DNA of 64,000 nucleotides from an uncultured Lentisphaerota bacterium (lineage in GTDB: Bacteria; Verrucomicrobiota; Kiritimatiellia; CAIQIC01): positions 1 to 64,000 of the forward strand of contig CAIWHP010000173.1 in NCBI GenBank assembly GCA_903912445.1, in the 5' to 3' direction. Both the position numbers and the translations under genes were made by a program. Each line of letters opens with the position of its first letter. Position 1 is the stretch's first letter. The notes beneath the pieces were generated by a model that had not been told where the DNA came from, ran no database searches, and saw nothing but the letters and a program-made list of their open reading frames with translations. Positions 1 through 9,774 of the stretch are shown here, one piece after another.

Positions 1-22
1 AGTGAGAAGGATGGGGCTGGTT

Positions 23-2509
23 TCACCATGCCGGGCCCTTGATGGCGGCGCCGGCGGCGGGCGCGGGCGAGTGGTCGTAGCGGCGCGCGCCGGTGCGGAG
101 GGCCTCGCGGTTGGCCGCCTCGATCGCTTCGCGCTGCTGATACTTCACCTCGCGCTGGCGGTCGGTTTCGCAGGCGACAAAAGGCGGCGCGTCGGGGTTC
201 GGCTGTGCGGCGAGCCGCGTGGCGCCGTTGCGCAGAATCTCGAGCGCTTCCTTCCGCTCCGCCTCGCCGAGCTTGGCGAGCGCCGGGCTGCGCTCGGGCC
301 GGTCGAAGCTGACGCGCGTCATCGTGGGCCGGTCTTTCAGGTCAATGCCGAGCTGCTGGAGCCGTGTGGCTTCGGCGCCGGTCAGCGGGCAGCGGCCGTA
401 GAGGCTGTCCGGCCACGCGGTCGCGTAGCTCGGATAATAGGGCGCATTGAGGTCCACCCACGTGATGACGCGGTCGAGTTCCTCGTCGGTGAGCTGATAG
501 CGTTCCCGGTTCTTGAGCATGTTCTGCACAAGCTTGCTCTGTCGCGCGCCCCACGAATTCGCCGGCTGGATTTCCGCCGGGCCGCCGCCGACGACCTTCA
601 GCATTTTCTTCAGATATAGATCCACATAGTCCACGGAGAACGCCGCGGTGCGGTCGCCGACGAGCAGCAGCTTTTCGCCGGCGGGCTTGCCGTAGTCGTG
701 GCACTGGATGCAGTGCTTGTCGAACACGGGTTGTACCTCGGCGCGGAAGTTGAACAGACGCGCCGCGCCGTGCCAGCCGGTGAGGCGGCTGGGCGCGCGC
801 CGCAAGGCGAGCGACGACTCCGCGGCCGGCGGCGGCGGCGCCAGGCGGTCCTCGTGACAGCCCACGCAGCTCGCGCGCTCGCCCGGCTGCACGAACGCGC
901 CGCTGCGCATGGACTGAATCATCAAGCCGTCCTTGTCCAGCAACTGGAAATATACGAACCGCTCGGCGGGTGTCTCGAAATAGGCGGAGCCATCGGTCTC
1001 GACCGGCACGGTGCCGAGGATGCGCTTGTTCTCGAAGCTCGACCAGTTTATCGCCGGGCGGTGCACGCCCTGGCCGTTCCACGCCGGGTGCGTCCAGAAA
1101 CGTTTCTCCGGCGCCTCGATCACGCGCAGCCATTTCACGCTGCCGCGCTCGACGCCCGCCATGTGCGTGCCCGCATAGACATCGGCCACATAGAACAAAC
1201 CGCTGTGGTCGGCGTAGTTGCGGCGCTCCGGCAGCACCGGCGGGCGGGCGCGCGCCATCAGCGGCATCGGGTCGGCGCAGCCTGGCGCTTCCGCATGCAG
1301 GCAGACCTCGTTGCCGAACGTGTCCACGAGATAGACGCCCAGCTCTTCGCCCTTGCCGGTCTGGCGCGTGCAGAGGAAAAATTGCGCGTCGAGCGGGAAC
1401 GGATCGGCGTAGCGCGGCTGCACCTTCTTGAACAAATCCCACGCGTTGTTGGCCGTGCCCGGCTCGCGCACGAGGTCCACCGCGTTCGCCGGCCACGTCC
1501 GCACCACCGGCGCGCGCCCGTCCACGCCGCGCCGCCGGTCCAACATCGCCAGCGCGCCCCACGGCCGGTCGTGACACGAGCCGAGGATGCACAGCACCAT
1601 CGGGGTGCCAGGAATTTGCCGCGCCTCGATCACGCCGCCGGGCGACGGCGTGTTGTTGCCGTACCACGTCGCGTGCGCCGTGCCGTCCGGGTTCGCCGTC
1701 CACAGCCCCTGCGCATCGCCGAAATTGCGGTCCACATATTCCCAGCGGTCGTAGATGATGCGACCATCGTCCAGCAGCGAGCCGTGGCCCTCGAAGAGAT
1801 TGTTGCGGCCGAGTTGCACGATGTTCGCGCCGTCGCTCTCCATGCGGAACAGGTTGCCCATGATGTGGACGTTGCACCCGCAATACTTCGGCTCGCGCGA
1901 CGAGGTGAACGCGATGCGGCCGTCCGGCAGGTAAAACGGATCGATATCGAAGACGCCCGGCGCGCTCGTCAGCTGGCGCGGCGCGCCGCCCGTCGCGGCG
2001 ACTTCATAAAGATGGTAGTCCTCGCCGACATTTTTGCGCATGGAGAAAACGATGCGCCGGCCGTCGAAGAACACGTCCGGATCGCGCGCCAGCCCGTTCG
2101 TCCCCGGGTCCACCAGCACCCGCGCCGCGCCGGTGCGCACGTCTAACAGTTTCAGCGGCCCGCCCGGCCGATAGCTCCCCGTGTTGATCTCGCCCGTCTG
2201 GAACATCGTCTCCGTATTGTGGTGATCCGGGCGGTACGCCGGGCGCACGACGAAGAGCAAGGGATTATCCGCCAGCAGCGGATGTGCGCCCAGCGCCTCG
2301 CGCCGCAGCGAGGAGAGCGCGGCGGCATCGTTCGCGGGGAGAGCGTCGAGCTTGCGGAGAAAGTCCGCGCCCGGATACCGCGCGCCGTACTGGGCCGACA
2401 GCCCCGTGACCGCCGCGCGCAAACTCGCCACATCGCCGCACTCGTCCGCCGCCCGACCCGCCAGCGACAGCAGCAGCGCACAAAGAAGGACCCTGCCCTT
2501 GAAAAACAT
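23..2509 (-). CDS. Secreted dihaem c protein with HZS-alpha-like middle domain
   Basis: A protein of about 828 aa with an N-terminal hydrophobic signal (MFFKGRVLLCALLLSLAG). The first 500 residues contain beta-propeller-like stretches rich in DGR and PDG turns. Two haem-c motifs follow, CVGCH near residue 550 and CIQCH near residue 602. The pattern matches proteins annotated as hydrazine synthase alpha-subunit-like, which are common in PVC bacteria that do not make hydrazine. The enzymatic reaction is therefore unknown; a periplasmic redox role is inferred from the haem motifs. I chose the ATG at 2509 because it directly precedes the signal; an ATG at 2521 would add four residues. The gene diverges from the FAD protein at 2640, and the 130-bp gap holds three palindromes. 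Confidence 0.75.
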   Translation of the reverse strand: MFFKGRVLLCALLLSLAGRAADECGDVASLRAAVTGLSAQYGARYPGADFLRKLDALPANDAAALSSLRREALGAHPLLADNPLLFVVRPAYRPDHHNTETMFQTGEINTGSYRPGGPLKLLDVRTGAARVLVDPGTNGLARDPDVFFDGRRIVFSMRKNVGEDYHLYEVAATGGAPRQLTSAPGVFDIDPFYLPDGRIAFTSSREPKYCGCNVHIMGNLFRMESDGANIVQLGRNNLFEGHGSLLDDGRIIYDRWEYVDRNFGDAQGLWTANPDGTAHATWYGNNTPSPGGVIEARQIPGTPMVLCILGSCHDRPWGALAMLDRRRGVDGRAPVVRTWPANAVDLVREPGTANNAWDLFKKVQPRYADPFPLDAQFFLCTRQTGKGEELGVYLVDTFGNEVCLHAEAPGCADPMPLMARARPPVLPERRNYADHSGLFYVADVYAGTHMAGVERGSVKWLRVIEAPEKRFWTHPAWNGQGVHRPAINWSSFENKRILGTVPVETDGSAYFETPAERFVYFQLLDKDGLMIQSMRSGAFVQPGERASCVGCHEDRLAPPPPAAESSLALRRAPSRLTGWHGAARLFNFRAEVQPVFDKHCIQCHDYGKPAGEKLLLVGDRTAAFSVDYVDLYLKKMLKVVGGGPAEIQPANSWGARQSKLVQNMLKNRERYQLTDEELDRVITWVDLNAPYYPSYATAWPDSLYGRCPLTGAEATRLQQLGIDLKDRPTMTRVSFDRPERSPALAKLGEAERKEALEILRNGATRLAAQPNPDAPPFVACETDRQREVKYQQREAIEAANREALRTGARRYDHSPAPAAGAAIKGPAW

Positions 2510-2537
2510 GGCGCGCAGCATAGCGACCCGGCAGGGA

Positions 2538-2619
2538 TTTTCCAAGGATGGGAAACGGAAAACCGTATTTTTCCCAAGCCTTGGAAAGATCGGGCTTGCA
2601 GTTTTCCAAGGCTCGGAAA
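2538..2619. repeat. Triplet of TTTTCCAAGS palindromes
   Basis: Three imperfect palindromes (TTTTCCAAGGATGGGAAAC, TTTTTCCCAAGCCTTGGAAA, TTTTCCAAGGCTCGGAAAG) centred near 2547, 2578 and 2611, so about 31 and 33 bp apart. They fill the gap between two divergent genes. The same unit recurs at seven other loci in the window. Confidence 0.9.
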
Positions 2620-2639
2620 GACTGTGCGGCACTTTGGCC

Positions 2640-5636
2640 ATGATAAGAAAATTTCTGCTGCTGTCGTTGCTGGGCGTGGTCTGCTGCCGCGCGCAGGCGG
2701 CCACCATCGACGGCGTGGCCGGGGAAGCGGTCAATGAATCGGCCCGGGCCATTCCCGTGGCCTGCCAGGTGGACGTGGTGGTGGTCGGCGGCAGCGCCGG
2801 TGGCGTCGCCGCGGCCACAGCGGCGGCAGCGGCCGGGGCCAAGGTTTTTCTCGCGGCGGAACGGCCGTATCTGGGCGACGAGGTGACCGCGACCCTGCGG
2901 CTGTGGCCGCAGCCCGGCGACGAGCTCGATACACCGCTCGCCCGGCAGCTCTTCGCCGATCCGCAAAACAAACCGACCGCTGCGCTCCAGTCCTCGCGTC
3001 CGCTGCACGTCAAGCAGACGCTTGACGAGGCGCTGTTGGCCGCGGGAGTGACCTTTCTCTACAGCTGTTTTCCAACCGATGTGTTGCGCGATGAGCACGG
3101 CCGGCCCTGCGGCATTGTGATGGCGAACCGGGCCGGACGGCAGGCGGTGATCGCCAAGGTCATCATCGACGCCACGCAGCGCGCGACCGTCGCGCGGCTG
3201 GCCGGGGCCGGCTTCCGTCCCTATCCGGCGGGACCGCAGGCGCTGAAGTTTGTGGTCGTGGGCGGCCAGCCGCACGCGGGGCCGGAGCTGACGGCGCGGA
3301 TCGCCTCGGCGCCGTTTCGCGGCGCGTTTCCCAATGCGGCGAAAACCTCCAGCGGTCAATTTCAAGTGATCGAATATACGTCGCTGATCCCCATGGACGG
3401 CGATACCGACACCGCGTGGGCCAGCGCCGAACAGCGGCTACGCACGCAAACCTACGACCCGGAGCAGCAGTTCACCGCCGACGCTCTCTGGCAGGTTCCG
3501 CCCGATCCCATGCACGGGCGGCAGACCATGACCGGTCCGTGGTGCGGAGCGCGGCAGGTGCCGCTCGACGCCTTGCGTCCGGCCGCTGTTGCGGGTCTCT
3601 TTGTGCTGGGCGCCTGCGCCGATCTTCCGCGCGCAGCCGCCGAACACCTGCTGCAGCCCGGCGTGTTGATCGCGCTCGGCGAGCGCGTCGGCCAGGCTGC
3701 GGCGCAGGAGGCCGCGCGTCAGCCGGCGCCGGTCGGCGTGCGCCTCCCGGGCACACCCACCTCCCAGCCGGTCGCGCGCGGCGAGGTGCGCGAGGTCCTC
3801 GCGGGAATCCGTCCGTCCCACAAGTGCCCCACCATTCCGCAAGACGCGCGCTCCCCGCCCGTGCTGGGGCGCTACGATGTCGTGGTGGTCGGCGGCGGCA
3901 CCTGCGGTGCGCCGGCCGCCATCGCCAGTGCGCGGCAGGGCGCCAGGACGCTGGTTATCGAACAACACCACGGCCTGGGCGGCCTGGGCACCCTGGGCAC
4001 GGTCGCCTTCTATTTCTGGGGCAACCGTTGCGGCTTCAACAACAGCACGCCCGCACCCGGTTCAACATGGATCATCGAGCAGAAGATGCAGTGGTGGCGC
4101 GACGAGTTCCTCAAGGCCGGCGGCGAACTGTGGTTCGGCTGCGTCGGTTGTGGGGCCTTCGTTGAGAATGGGCGGGTGTGCGGCGTGATCGTGGCCACGC
4201 CGCGCGGGCGGGGGCTGGTCTTGGCCAAGGCCGTGGTGGATACCACCGGCAATGCCGATATCGCCGCCGCGGCCGGCGCGGCATGCCTTTACACGGATCA
4301 CCGCGACTTCGCCCTCATGGGAGCCGGAGTGCCGCCGCGCAACCTCGGCGCGAACCACGGCGGTGCTGATTATTGCATCGTCGATGAAACCGACATGGTT
4401 GACGTGTGGCATCTCCATGTTTACGCCAAGGACAAGCATCCCAAAGCGTTCGACCAGGGTCCGATCATCGACTCGCGCGAGCGGCGGCGTATCGTGGGCG
4501 ACCACACGCTGACCATCCTCGACGAACTGAACGAGCGGACCTATCCCGATACGATCGCCGTGGCCCACAGCCCCTTCGACCTCGGGGTGGCCCAATGCAG
4601 CACACTCGATCCCGCGTTGCTCGCGGCGGGGACCCGGGCTAAACCCTACGTAAACATTCCCTATCGCTGCTGCCTGCCCAAAGGCTTGGAGGGGATCTTC
4701 GTGGCCGCGCTGGGCCTCAGCGCCGAGCACGATGCGATCCCCATGATCCGCATGCAGGCCGATCTGGAAAACCTGGGCTACGCCGTGGGCGTCGCTGCGG
4801 CCATGACCGCGCGCTCGGGCACACCCACGCGCCAGATCGATATGCGCGCCTTGCAGCGGCGCCTCATCGCGATTGGAAACGTGCCCGAACGCGTCCTCAC
4901 CGACAAGGATTCCTATCCGCTGCGCGCGGAGGTGGTGGCCGAGGCCGTGCACAACCTGAAGGCCGACTTCAAAGGCGCCTCAGTGATCCTCGCCCAGCCC
5001 GAACAGTCGTTGCCACTGCTCCGCGCGGCTTATGCCGCGAGCGAGGGCCCGGCCCAACTCACCTACGCCAAGCTGCTTGGCCTCTTGGGCGATCCGCTGG
5101 GCGTTGCTAGGCTGATGGCCGCGGTCCGCGACATCCCGCAGTGGGACAAAGGCTGGAACTACCGCTTGGGATACAGTGAGGATCGCCCCTTGCTGAGCCC
5201 GCTCGACCACCTCGTCATCATTCTGGGACGCGCGGGCGACCGCCACGCTGTCCCGCTGATCGTCGAGAAACTGCAACTGCTCACGGCCGACGATGATTTC
5301 TCGCACCACCGTGCTGTGGCGTTGGCTCTGGAAACACTGGCCGACCCGGCCGCCGCCAAACCTCTGGCCGAACTGCTCGCCAAGCCCGGGATGTCAGGCC
5401 ACGCCTATGCGTCGATCGCGGTGGCCCGCCAGCGCGAGAAACCCGGCGGCGACTACAATGTCGTGAAAAACCGGCGCGAAGCGCTCCGTGAATTGATCAT
5501 TGCCCGAGCACTCTACCGCTGCGGCGATCATGCAGGCCTCGGCGAGCAAACGCTGCGCCGCTATACGGAAGATTTGCGCGGTCACTTGTCGCGTCATGCC
5601 CAGGCCTTGCTGACCACCACCGTACCCGCCCGCTGA
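2640..5636 (+). CDS. Secreted FAD-dependent oxidoreductase with duplicated Rossmann domain
   Basis: A 998-aa protein starting at MIRKFLLLSLLGVVCC, a signal peptide. It carries two FAD/NAD-binding dinucleotide motifs: VVVVGGSAGG near residue 47 and VVVVGGGTCGAP near residue 414. The second half matches the FAD_oxidored family (PF12831), including the GLGGLGTLG segment after the first strand. The C-terminal 250 residues look like alpha-helical HEAT-type repeats (DPAAAKPLAELLAK). Family members in PVC bacteria are exported and sit beside glycan genes, but their substrates are mostly unknown. The N-terminal copy is shorter and may be a degenerate duplicate. The ATG at 2640 is preferred because the open frame upstream runs through the palindromes. 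Confidence 0.75.
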   Translation: MIRKFLLLSLLGVVCCRAQAATIDGVAGEAVNESARAIPVACQVDVVVVGGSAGGVAAATAAAAAGAKVFLAAERPYLGDEVTATLRLWPQPGDELDTPLARQLFADPQNKPTAALQSSRPLHVKQTLDEALLAAGVTFLYSCFPTDVLRDEHGRPCGIVMANRAGRQAVIAKVIIDATQRATVARLAGAGFRPYPAGPQALKFVVVGGQPHAGPELTARIASAPFRGAFPNAAKTSSGQFQVIEYTSLIPMDGDTDTAWASAEQRLRTQTYDPEQQFTADALWQVPPDPMHGRQTMTGPWCGARQVPLDALRPAAVAGLFVLGACADLPRAAAEHLLQPGVLIALGERVGQAAAQEAARQPAPVGVRLPGTPTSQPVARGEVREVLAGIRPSHKCPTIPQDARSPPVLGRYDVVVVGGGTCGAPAAIASARQGARTLVIEQHHGLGGLGTLGTVAFYFWGNRCGFNNSTPAPGSTWIIEQKMQWWRDEFLKAGGELWFGCVGCGAFVENGRVCGVIVATPRGRGLVLAKAVVDTTGNADIAAAAGAACLYTDHRDFALMGAGVPPRNLGANHGGADYCIVDETDMVDVWHLHVYAKDKHPKAFDQGPIIDSRERRRIVGDHTLTILDELNERTYPDTIAVAHSPFDLGVAQCSTLDPALLAAGTRAKPYVNIPYRCCLPKGLEGIFVAALGLSAEHDAIPMIRMQADLENLGYAVGVAAAMTARSGTPTRQIDMRALQRRLIAIGNVPERVLTDKDSYPLRAEVVAEAVHNLKADFKGASVILAQPEQSLPLLRAAYAASEGPAQLTYAKLLGLLGDPLGVARLMAAVRDIPQWDKGWNYRLGYSEDRPLLSPLDHLVIILGRAGDRHAVPLIVEKLQLLTADDDFSHHRAVALALETLADPAAAKPLAELLAKPGMSGHAYASIAVARQREKPGGDYNVVKNRREALRELIIARALYRCGDHAGLGEQTLRRYTEDLRGHLSRHAQALLTTTVPAR

Positions 5637-5737
5637 CTACATGGTTTGGAACGGCCGGTCCGTTTTGGGTTTGTGTTCCGCTGTGCGGCTTGCATACTGC
5701 CGCGGTCGTGTGTGCTTCATGATGAGAGGAACTGCAG

Positions 5738-6637
5738 ATGATGAAGAAGCTGCTGGTGCTGCTCGGCCTCGGGGCCATGGTCCTAGCCCCCATCAGCCTC
5801 CCGGCGCAGACGGCGAAGGCGAAGCAGGGCGATGCCATTGACGAAGTTTCCGCGAAGATGGAGCCGACGCGGCAGGTCGTCTACAAGAAGATCGGCGACC
5901 GCGAACTGCACCTGCATCTGTTCGAGCCGGCGGGGTTCAAGGCCGGCGACCACCGTCCGTGCTTCATCACGATCCACGGCGGCGGCTGGACCGGCGGCGC
6001 GCCGCGCCGGCAATACCCGTTCGCCCTGCACTACGCCAAGCTGGGCTGGGTCGGCATCAGCGTCGAGTACCGCCTCCACTCCACCAAGACCGGCGTCACC
6101 GTGTTCGACTGCGTCAAGGACGCCCGGTCGGCGGTGCGCTATGTCCGCGCGCACGCGGCGGAGCTGGGGGTGGATCCGCAGCAGCTGGTCGTCAACGGCG
6201 GCTCGGCGGGCGGACATCTGGCGGCGGCCACCGCGCTCTTCGATGGCGTGGACGAGTCCGGCGAGGACACGAAGGTTTCCTGCATACCCAACGCGCTGGT
6301 GTTGTTCTTCCCGGTGATCGACACCTCCAAGGAAGGCTACGGCAACGCCAAATGCGGCGCAAAATGGCAGGACATCTCGCCGCTGCACCACGTCCGCGCG
6401 GGCGTGCCGCCGACGCTCATCTTCCACGGCACTGGCGACACGGTGACCCCGTTCAAGGGCGCCAAGGGTTTCCTCGACGCGATGCTCAAGGCGGGCAACC
6501 GCTGCGAACTGGATATCAACGAGGGCGGCGCGCACGGCTACCTGATGCGCAAGCCGGAACTCGTCGAGGACACGCTCAAGAAGACCGACACGTTTCTGGC
6601 GTCGCTCGGCCTGTTGAAGAAAGCCGCACAACCCTGA
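5738..6637 (+). CDS. Secreted alpha/beta hydrolase (carboxylesterase type)
   Basis: A 299-aa protein with a signal peptide (MMKKLLVLLGLGAMVLAPISLPAQ). It has the oxyanion motif HGGGW near residue 80, the nucleophile elbow GGSAGGH near residue 154, Asp in GTGDTVTP near residue 235, and His in GGAHGY near residue 266, so the catalytic triad is complete. This places it with the BD-FAE/HSL-type alpha/beta hydrolases, many of which remove acetyl or feruloyl groups from plant or algal glycans. A GAGAGG-like ribosome site precedes the ATGATG. It is 14 nt upstream of the glycosidase at 6652 and probably cotranscribed with it, which suits a debranching esterase. Confidence 0.85.
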   Translation: MMKKLLVLLGLGAMVLAPISLPAQTAKAKQGDAIDEVSAKMEPTRQVVYKKIGDRELHLHLFEPAGFKAGDHRPCFITIHGGGWTGGAPRRQYPFALHYAKLGWVGISVEYRLHSTKTGVTVFDCVKDARSAVRYVRAHAAELGVDPQQLVVNGGSAGGHLAAATALFDGVDESGEDTKVSCIPNALVLFFPVIDTSKEGYGNAKCGAKWQDISPLHHVRAGVPPTLIFHGTGDTVTPFKGAKGFLDAMLKAGNRCELDINEGGAHGYLMRKPELVEDTLKKTDTFLASLGLLKKAAQP

Positions 6638-6651
6638 ACCAGGAGCAGCTG

Positions 6652-8130
6652 ATGACGGCACTATCCCGCCGTAACTTCATCCGGACCGGTGTGGGACTCT
6701 CGCTCCTCGGCAGTCTCGCGCCGCTGGCGCGCGGCGGGGCGGCCGGGCAAGGGACGGGCCTCGGACTGCCCGCCCTCGGCAAGATCAAACCCCGCACGTC
6801 GCAGTCCATCGCGGCCTCGCCGCTCTCGATCGGCTTCGAGACGCTGGACCGCAAGATGTTCGACCCGGAGCGCACCTATCCGCACCTGGCGCAGCTCGGC
6901 GTGAAGTGGGCGCGGGTGCATACGGGCTGGTGCCGCACGGAACTCAAGCGCGGCGAGTTTGAGTTTGCCTGGCTGGATGCCGTGGTGGACCGCCTGCTGA
7001 AGATCGGGATCCAGCCGTGGTTTTGCGTCGGGTTCGGCAACCGGCTCTACATGCCGGAGGCGCCGTTTGAATCGGCCGTCGGCTGGATTCCCACGCGCAC
7101 GGAGGAAGCCCGGCGGGCTTGGTTGCGCTATGTCGGGGCGCTCACCGAACACTACCGGAACCGCGTCAAACATTTTGAAATTTGGAACGAGCCGCAAGGC
7201 AAGAGCTTCTGGCGGCCCGACGAGCCCGGCCCGGCCAAATACGTCGAACTGGTCAAGCTGACCGCGCCGGCCATCCGCGAGCGCCAGCGTGATGCCGTCA
7301 TCATCGGCGGCGCGGTCGCCGGGATGGACACAAAATATTTCCAAGGCTGCATGGAAGCCGGACTTGGCGAATATATCCAGAAGGCCTCGTTCCACAGCTA
7401 TCGCCCCTTGCCGGAGTTCAATTACGAGGCCGACGTCCGCCAGTGGCGCAAGCTCATCGCCAAGCACCAGCCGGGCATCGCTCTCTGGCACGGCGAAGTC
7501 GGCGCGGCCTCCGAGACCGGCGGCGCCGGCGGCCGCGCGAACTATCCCTGGAGCGAGACGCGCCAGGCCAAGTGGCTCCTGCGCCGGTTTCTGTCCGATC
7601 TGCGGATGCAGATCGAACTGGTTTCCTATTTCCACACGGTGGACCTGGTGAACTATTTCGGCAGCGAAGGCCCCAGCGGCAAGACCAACTTCAAAGGCCT
7701 GCTGCGCGGCACCGACTACACCCCGAAGCCGGCCTACTTCACCTACCAGTGTCTCTGCGCCCTTTTCGATGCTGACACGGGCCGCGTGGAAGTCCCGCTG
7801 ACCTTCCAGAGCGTCGCCGGCGCCGGGCCGGTCCAGACCGGGGAAATCGCCTGCGCCAGCTTCAGCCGCAAGGGCCGGGCGCTGCACGCCTACTGGCATC
7901 CATGCGGCCACGAAATGGAACGCGCGGACGAAAGCATCACCCTCGCCTTCCCCAGCCGTCCGGACGCGCGCCTGACCCAGCCCGTGCTCGTGGACCCGCT
8001 CACCGCCACCGTCCATGAGTTCGCCCGCGCCGAGCAACACGGCGATCAATGGACCTTCACCGGCGCGCCGCTGGCCGACCACCCGCTGCTCGTGACCGAC
8101 CGCTCGGTCGCCTTGCCACACGAAGCCTGA
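6652..8130 (+). CDS. Tat-exported clan GH-A glycosidase (GH39-like), paralogue 1
   Basis: A 492-aa protein starting with a Tat signal (SRRNFIRTGVGLSLLG). It has a TIM-barrel glycosidase pattern: the acid/base Glu in EIWNEP near residue 180 and a second Glu in LWHGEVG near residue 281, as in clan GH-A families such as GH39 and GH5. I cannot fix the family without a profile search. Ribosome site CAGGAGCAGCTG precedes the ATG. The next gene (8187) is a clear paralogue, and the 3' stump of a third copy survives at 10.5-10.6 kb, so this was a tandem array of at least three. Confidence 0.75.
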   Translation: MTALSRRNFIRTGVGLSLLGSLAPLARGGAAGQGTGLGLPALGKIKPRTSQSIAASPLSIGFETLDRKMFDPERTYPHLAQLGVKWARVHTGWCRTELKRGEFEFAWLDAVVDRLLKIGIQPWFCVGFGNRLYMPEAPFESAVGWIPTRTEEARRAWLRYVGALTEHYRNRVKHFEIWNEPQGKSFWRPDEPGPAKYVELVKLTAPAIRERQRDAVIIGGAVAGMDTKYFQGCMEAGLGEYIQKASFHSYRPLPEFNYEADVRQWRKLIAKHQPGIALWHGEVGAASETGGAGGRANYPWSETRQAKWLLRRFLSDLRMQIELVSYFHTVDLVNYFGSEGPSGKTNFKGLLRGTDYTPKPAYFTYQCLCALFDADTGRVEVPLTFQSVAGAGPVQTGEIACASFSRKGRALHAYWHPCGHEMERADESITLAFPSRPDARLTQPVLVDPLTATVHEFARAEQHGDQWTFTGAPLADHPLLVTDRSVALPHEA

Positions 8131-8186
8131 AGCACCAACCCATGCAAACGAAGCCCACGCCCACGATCGAACCCGTCGAGGAAACC

Positions 8187-9620
8187 ATGCACCAGAAACA
8201 ACAGACGACCGCCTTATCCCGCCGCAACTTCATCCGGGCCGGAGTGGGCCTGACCATCCTCAGCGGCATGTCGCCGCTGGCGCGCGTGCGGGCGGCGGAG
8301 CAAGGGGCCGGCTTTGGCCTGCCCGCGCTCGGCAAGATCAAGCCGCGCACGTCGAAGTCCATCGCCGCCTCGCCCTTCTCGGTGGGCTACGAGACGCTCG
8401 ACCGCCAGCATTTCGATCCGAAGAAAACCTATGAGCTGGCCGGAAAGCTCGGCGTGAAATGGGCGCGCTGCCAGACCGGCTGGGCGCGCACGGAGTCCGT
8501 CAAGGGCAAGTACGACTTCGCCTGGCTCGACGAGGTGGTGGACTCGCTGCGCGGCCTGGGCATCCAGCCGTGGTTCAACCTCGGCTACGGCAATCCGCTC
8601 TACACGCCCAAGGCTGATGCCACCGCGGTCGGCTGGGTGCCGGTCTTCGAGCCGGAGGCGCTGCAGGCGTGGCTGCGCTTCACGCGTGCCACGGCCGAAC
8701 ATTTTCGCGACCGCGTGCAGCACTGGGAAATCTGGAACGAGCCGAACATCACCGGCTTCTGGAAACCCGGCAAGCCCGACGCCGCCAGGTACGTCGAGCT
8801 GGTCAAACAGACCGCGCCGGAAATCCGCCAGCGGGTACCGCAGGCCGTCATCATCGGCGGCGGCTATGCCGGCATCCCGATGTCCTACATTGACCAATGC
8901 CTGGCGGCGGGCCTGACCGACCATGTGGACAAAATTTCCTATCATCCCTACCGGTCGACGCCGGAGAAGGGCTACACCAAGGAAATTGAGACGCTGCGCG
9001 GCCACATCGCCAAGCACAAGCAGGGCATCGGCCTCTGGCAGGGCGAGAACGGCGCGCCCTCGAAGAAAGGCAGCGCGGGCGCGCTCTCCGAATTCGACTG
9101 GAACGAAGAGCTCCAGGCCAAGTGGCTGCTGCGACGGCTGCTCAACGACGTGCGTCTCGGGATCGAACTGACCTCCTACTTCCTCATCGTGGACCTCGTC
9201 GGGTACCGCGGCAAAGTGAACTGGAAGGGTATCCTGCGCGGCGAAACCTATGAGCCCAAGCCTTCCTACTTCGCCTGCCAGAACCTCTGCGCGCTCTTCG
9301 ACAGCGAGACCAAGCTGGCTGCCGACACGTTGACCCTCACGTCTGCCGCGGAAGGAATTCAGACCGCCAGCTTCGAGCGCAACGGCATCCCCGTCTGCGC
9401 TTACTGGTCGCTGGCCGACCTCTTCAAACCGGTCCCCTCCGAGAAAATTTCCGCGCGCATCGCCAGCGACAAGATCAAGAACCCGGTCCTCGCCGACCTG
9501 CTGACCGGCCAGATCTACGCGTTGGAAGCCGCCGGGAGGAAAGATGGCGCGATCAGCTTCGAAAACCTGCCGCTGACCAACCATCCGCTCTTGATCACCG
9601 ACCGCGCCGTCGTCGCGTGA
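8187..9620 (+). CDS. Tat-exported clan GH-A glycosidase (GH39-like), paralogue 2
   Basis: A 477-aa protein from MHQKQQ, with the same Tat signal type (SRRNFIRAGVGL) as its upstream neighbour and strong similarity along its length. It has Glu in EIWNEP near residue 183 and Glu in LWQGENGA about 100 residues later, the expected catalytic pair for a clan GH-A retaining enzyme. An in-frame ATG at 8142 would add 15 residues without improving the Tat signal, so I prefer 8187, which has GAGG in front. It is 56 bp from paralogue 1 and probably in the same transcript. Two palindromes begin 8 bp after the stop. Confidence 0.75.
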   Translation: MHQKQQTTALSRRNFIRAGVGLTILSGMSPLARVRAAEQGAGFGLPALGKIKPRTSKSIAASPFSVGYETLDRQHFDPKKTYELAGKLGVKWARCQTGWARTESVKGKYDFAWLDEVVDSLRGLGIQPWFNLGYGNPLYTPKADATAVGWVPVFEPEALQAWLRFTRATAEHFRDRVQHWEIWNEPNITGFWKPGKPDAARYVELVKQTAPEIRQRVPQAVIIGGGYAGIPMSYIDQCLAAGLTDHVDKISYHPYRSTPEKGYTKEIETLRGHIAKHKQGIGLWQGENGAPSKKGSAGALSEFDWNEELQAKWLLRRLLNDVRLGIELTSYFLIVDLVGYRGKVNWKGILRGETYEPKPSYFACQNLCALFDSETKLAADTLTLTSAAEGIQTASFERNGIPVCAYWSLADLFKPVPSEKISARIASDKIKNPVLADLLTGQIYALEAAGRKDGAISFENLPLTNHPLLITDRAVVA

Positions 9621-9628
9621 GTTGCTTG

Positions 9629-9678
9629 GTTCCAAGCCTTGGAAAACAGAACGCCGGATTTCCCAAAGCTTGGACAAA
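9629..9678. repeat. Pair of TTTTCCAAGS palindromes
   Basis: GGTTCCAAGCCTTGGAAAAC and TTTCCCAAAGCTTGGACAAA, centred near 9637 and 9668 (31 bp apart), joined by AGAACGCCGGA. The same spacer sequence occurs in the pair at 16.6 kb. Confidence 0.9.
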
Positions 9679-9774
9679 TGGCCGCGCGCCCGAATCTCTG
9701 ACGTGTGTGGTCAAACAACCAACTCCGGCGGAAGGCCGGCCTTCACCTTCCGGTCGCACGCCAAGGGTCACCGG

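Noticed and set aside
2538-2619. CRISPR array suggested by regularly spaced palindromes
   Set aside because: Only two or three units per locus, the units are not identical direct repeats, and no cas genes are present.
7338-7358. TTTCCAAGGC-like sequence in glycosidase paralogue 1
   Set aside because: Only one half of the palindrome matches and no phased partner exists; probably chance.
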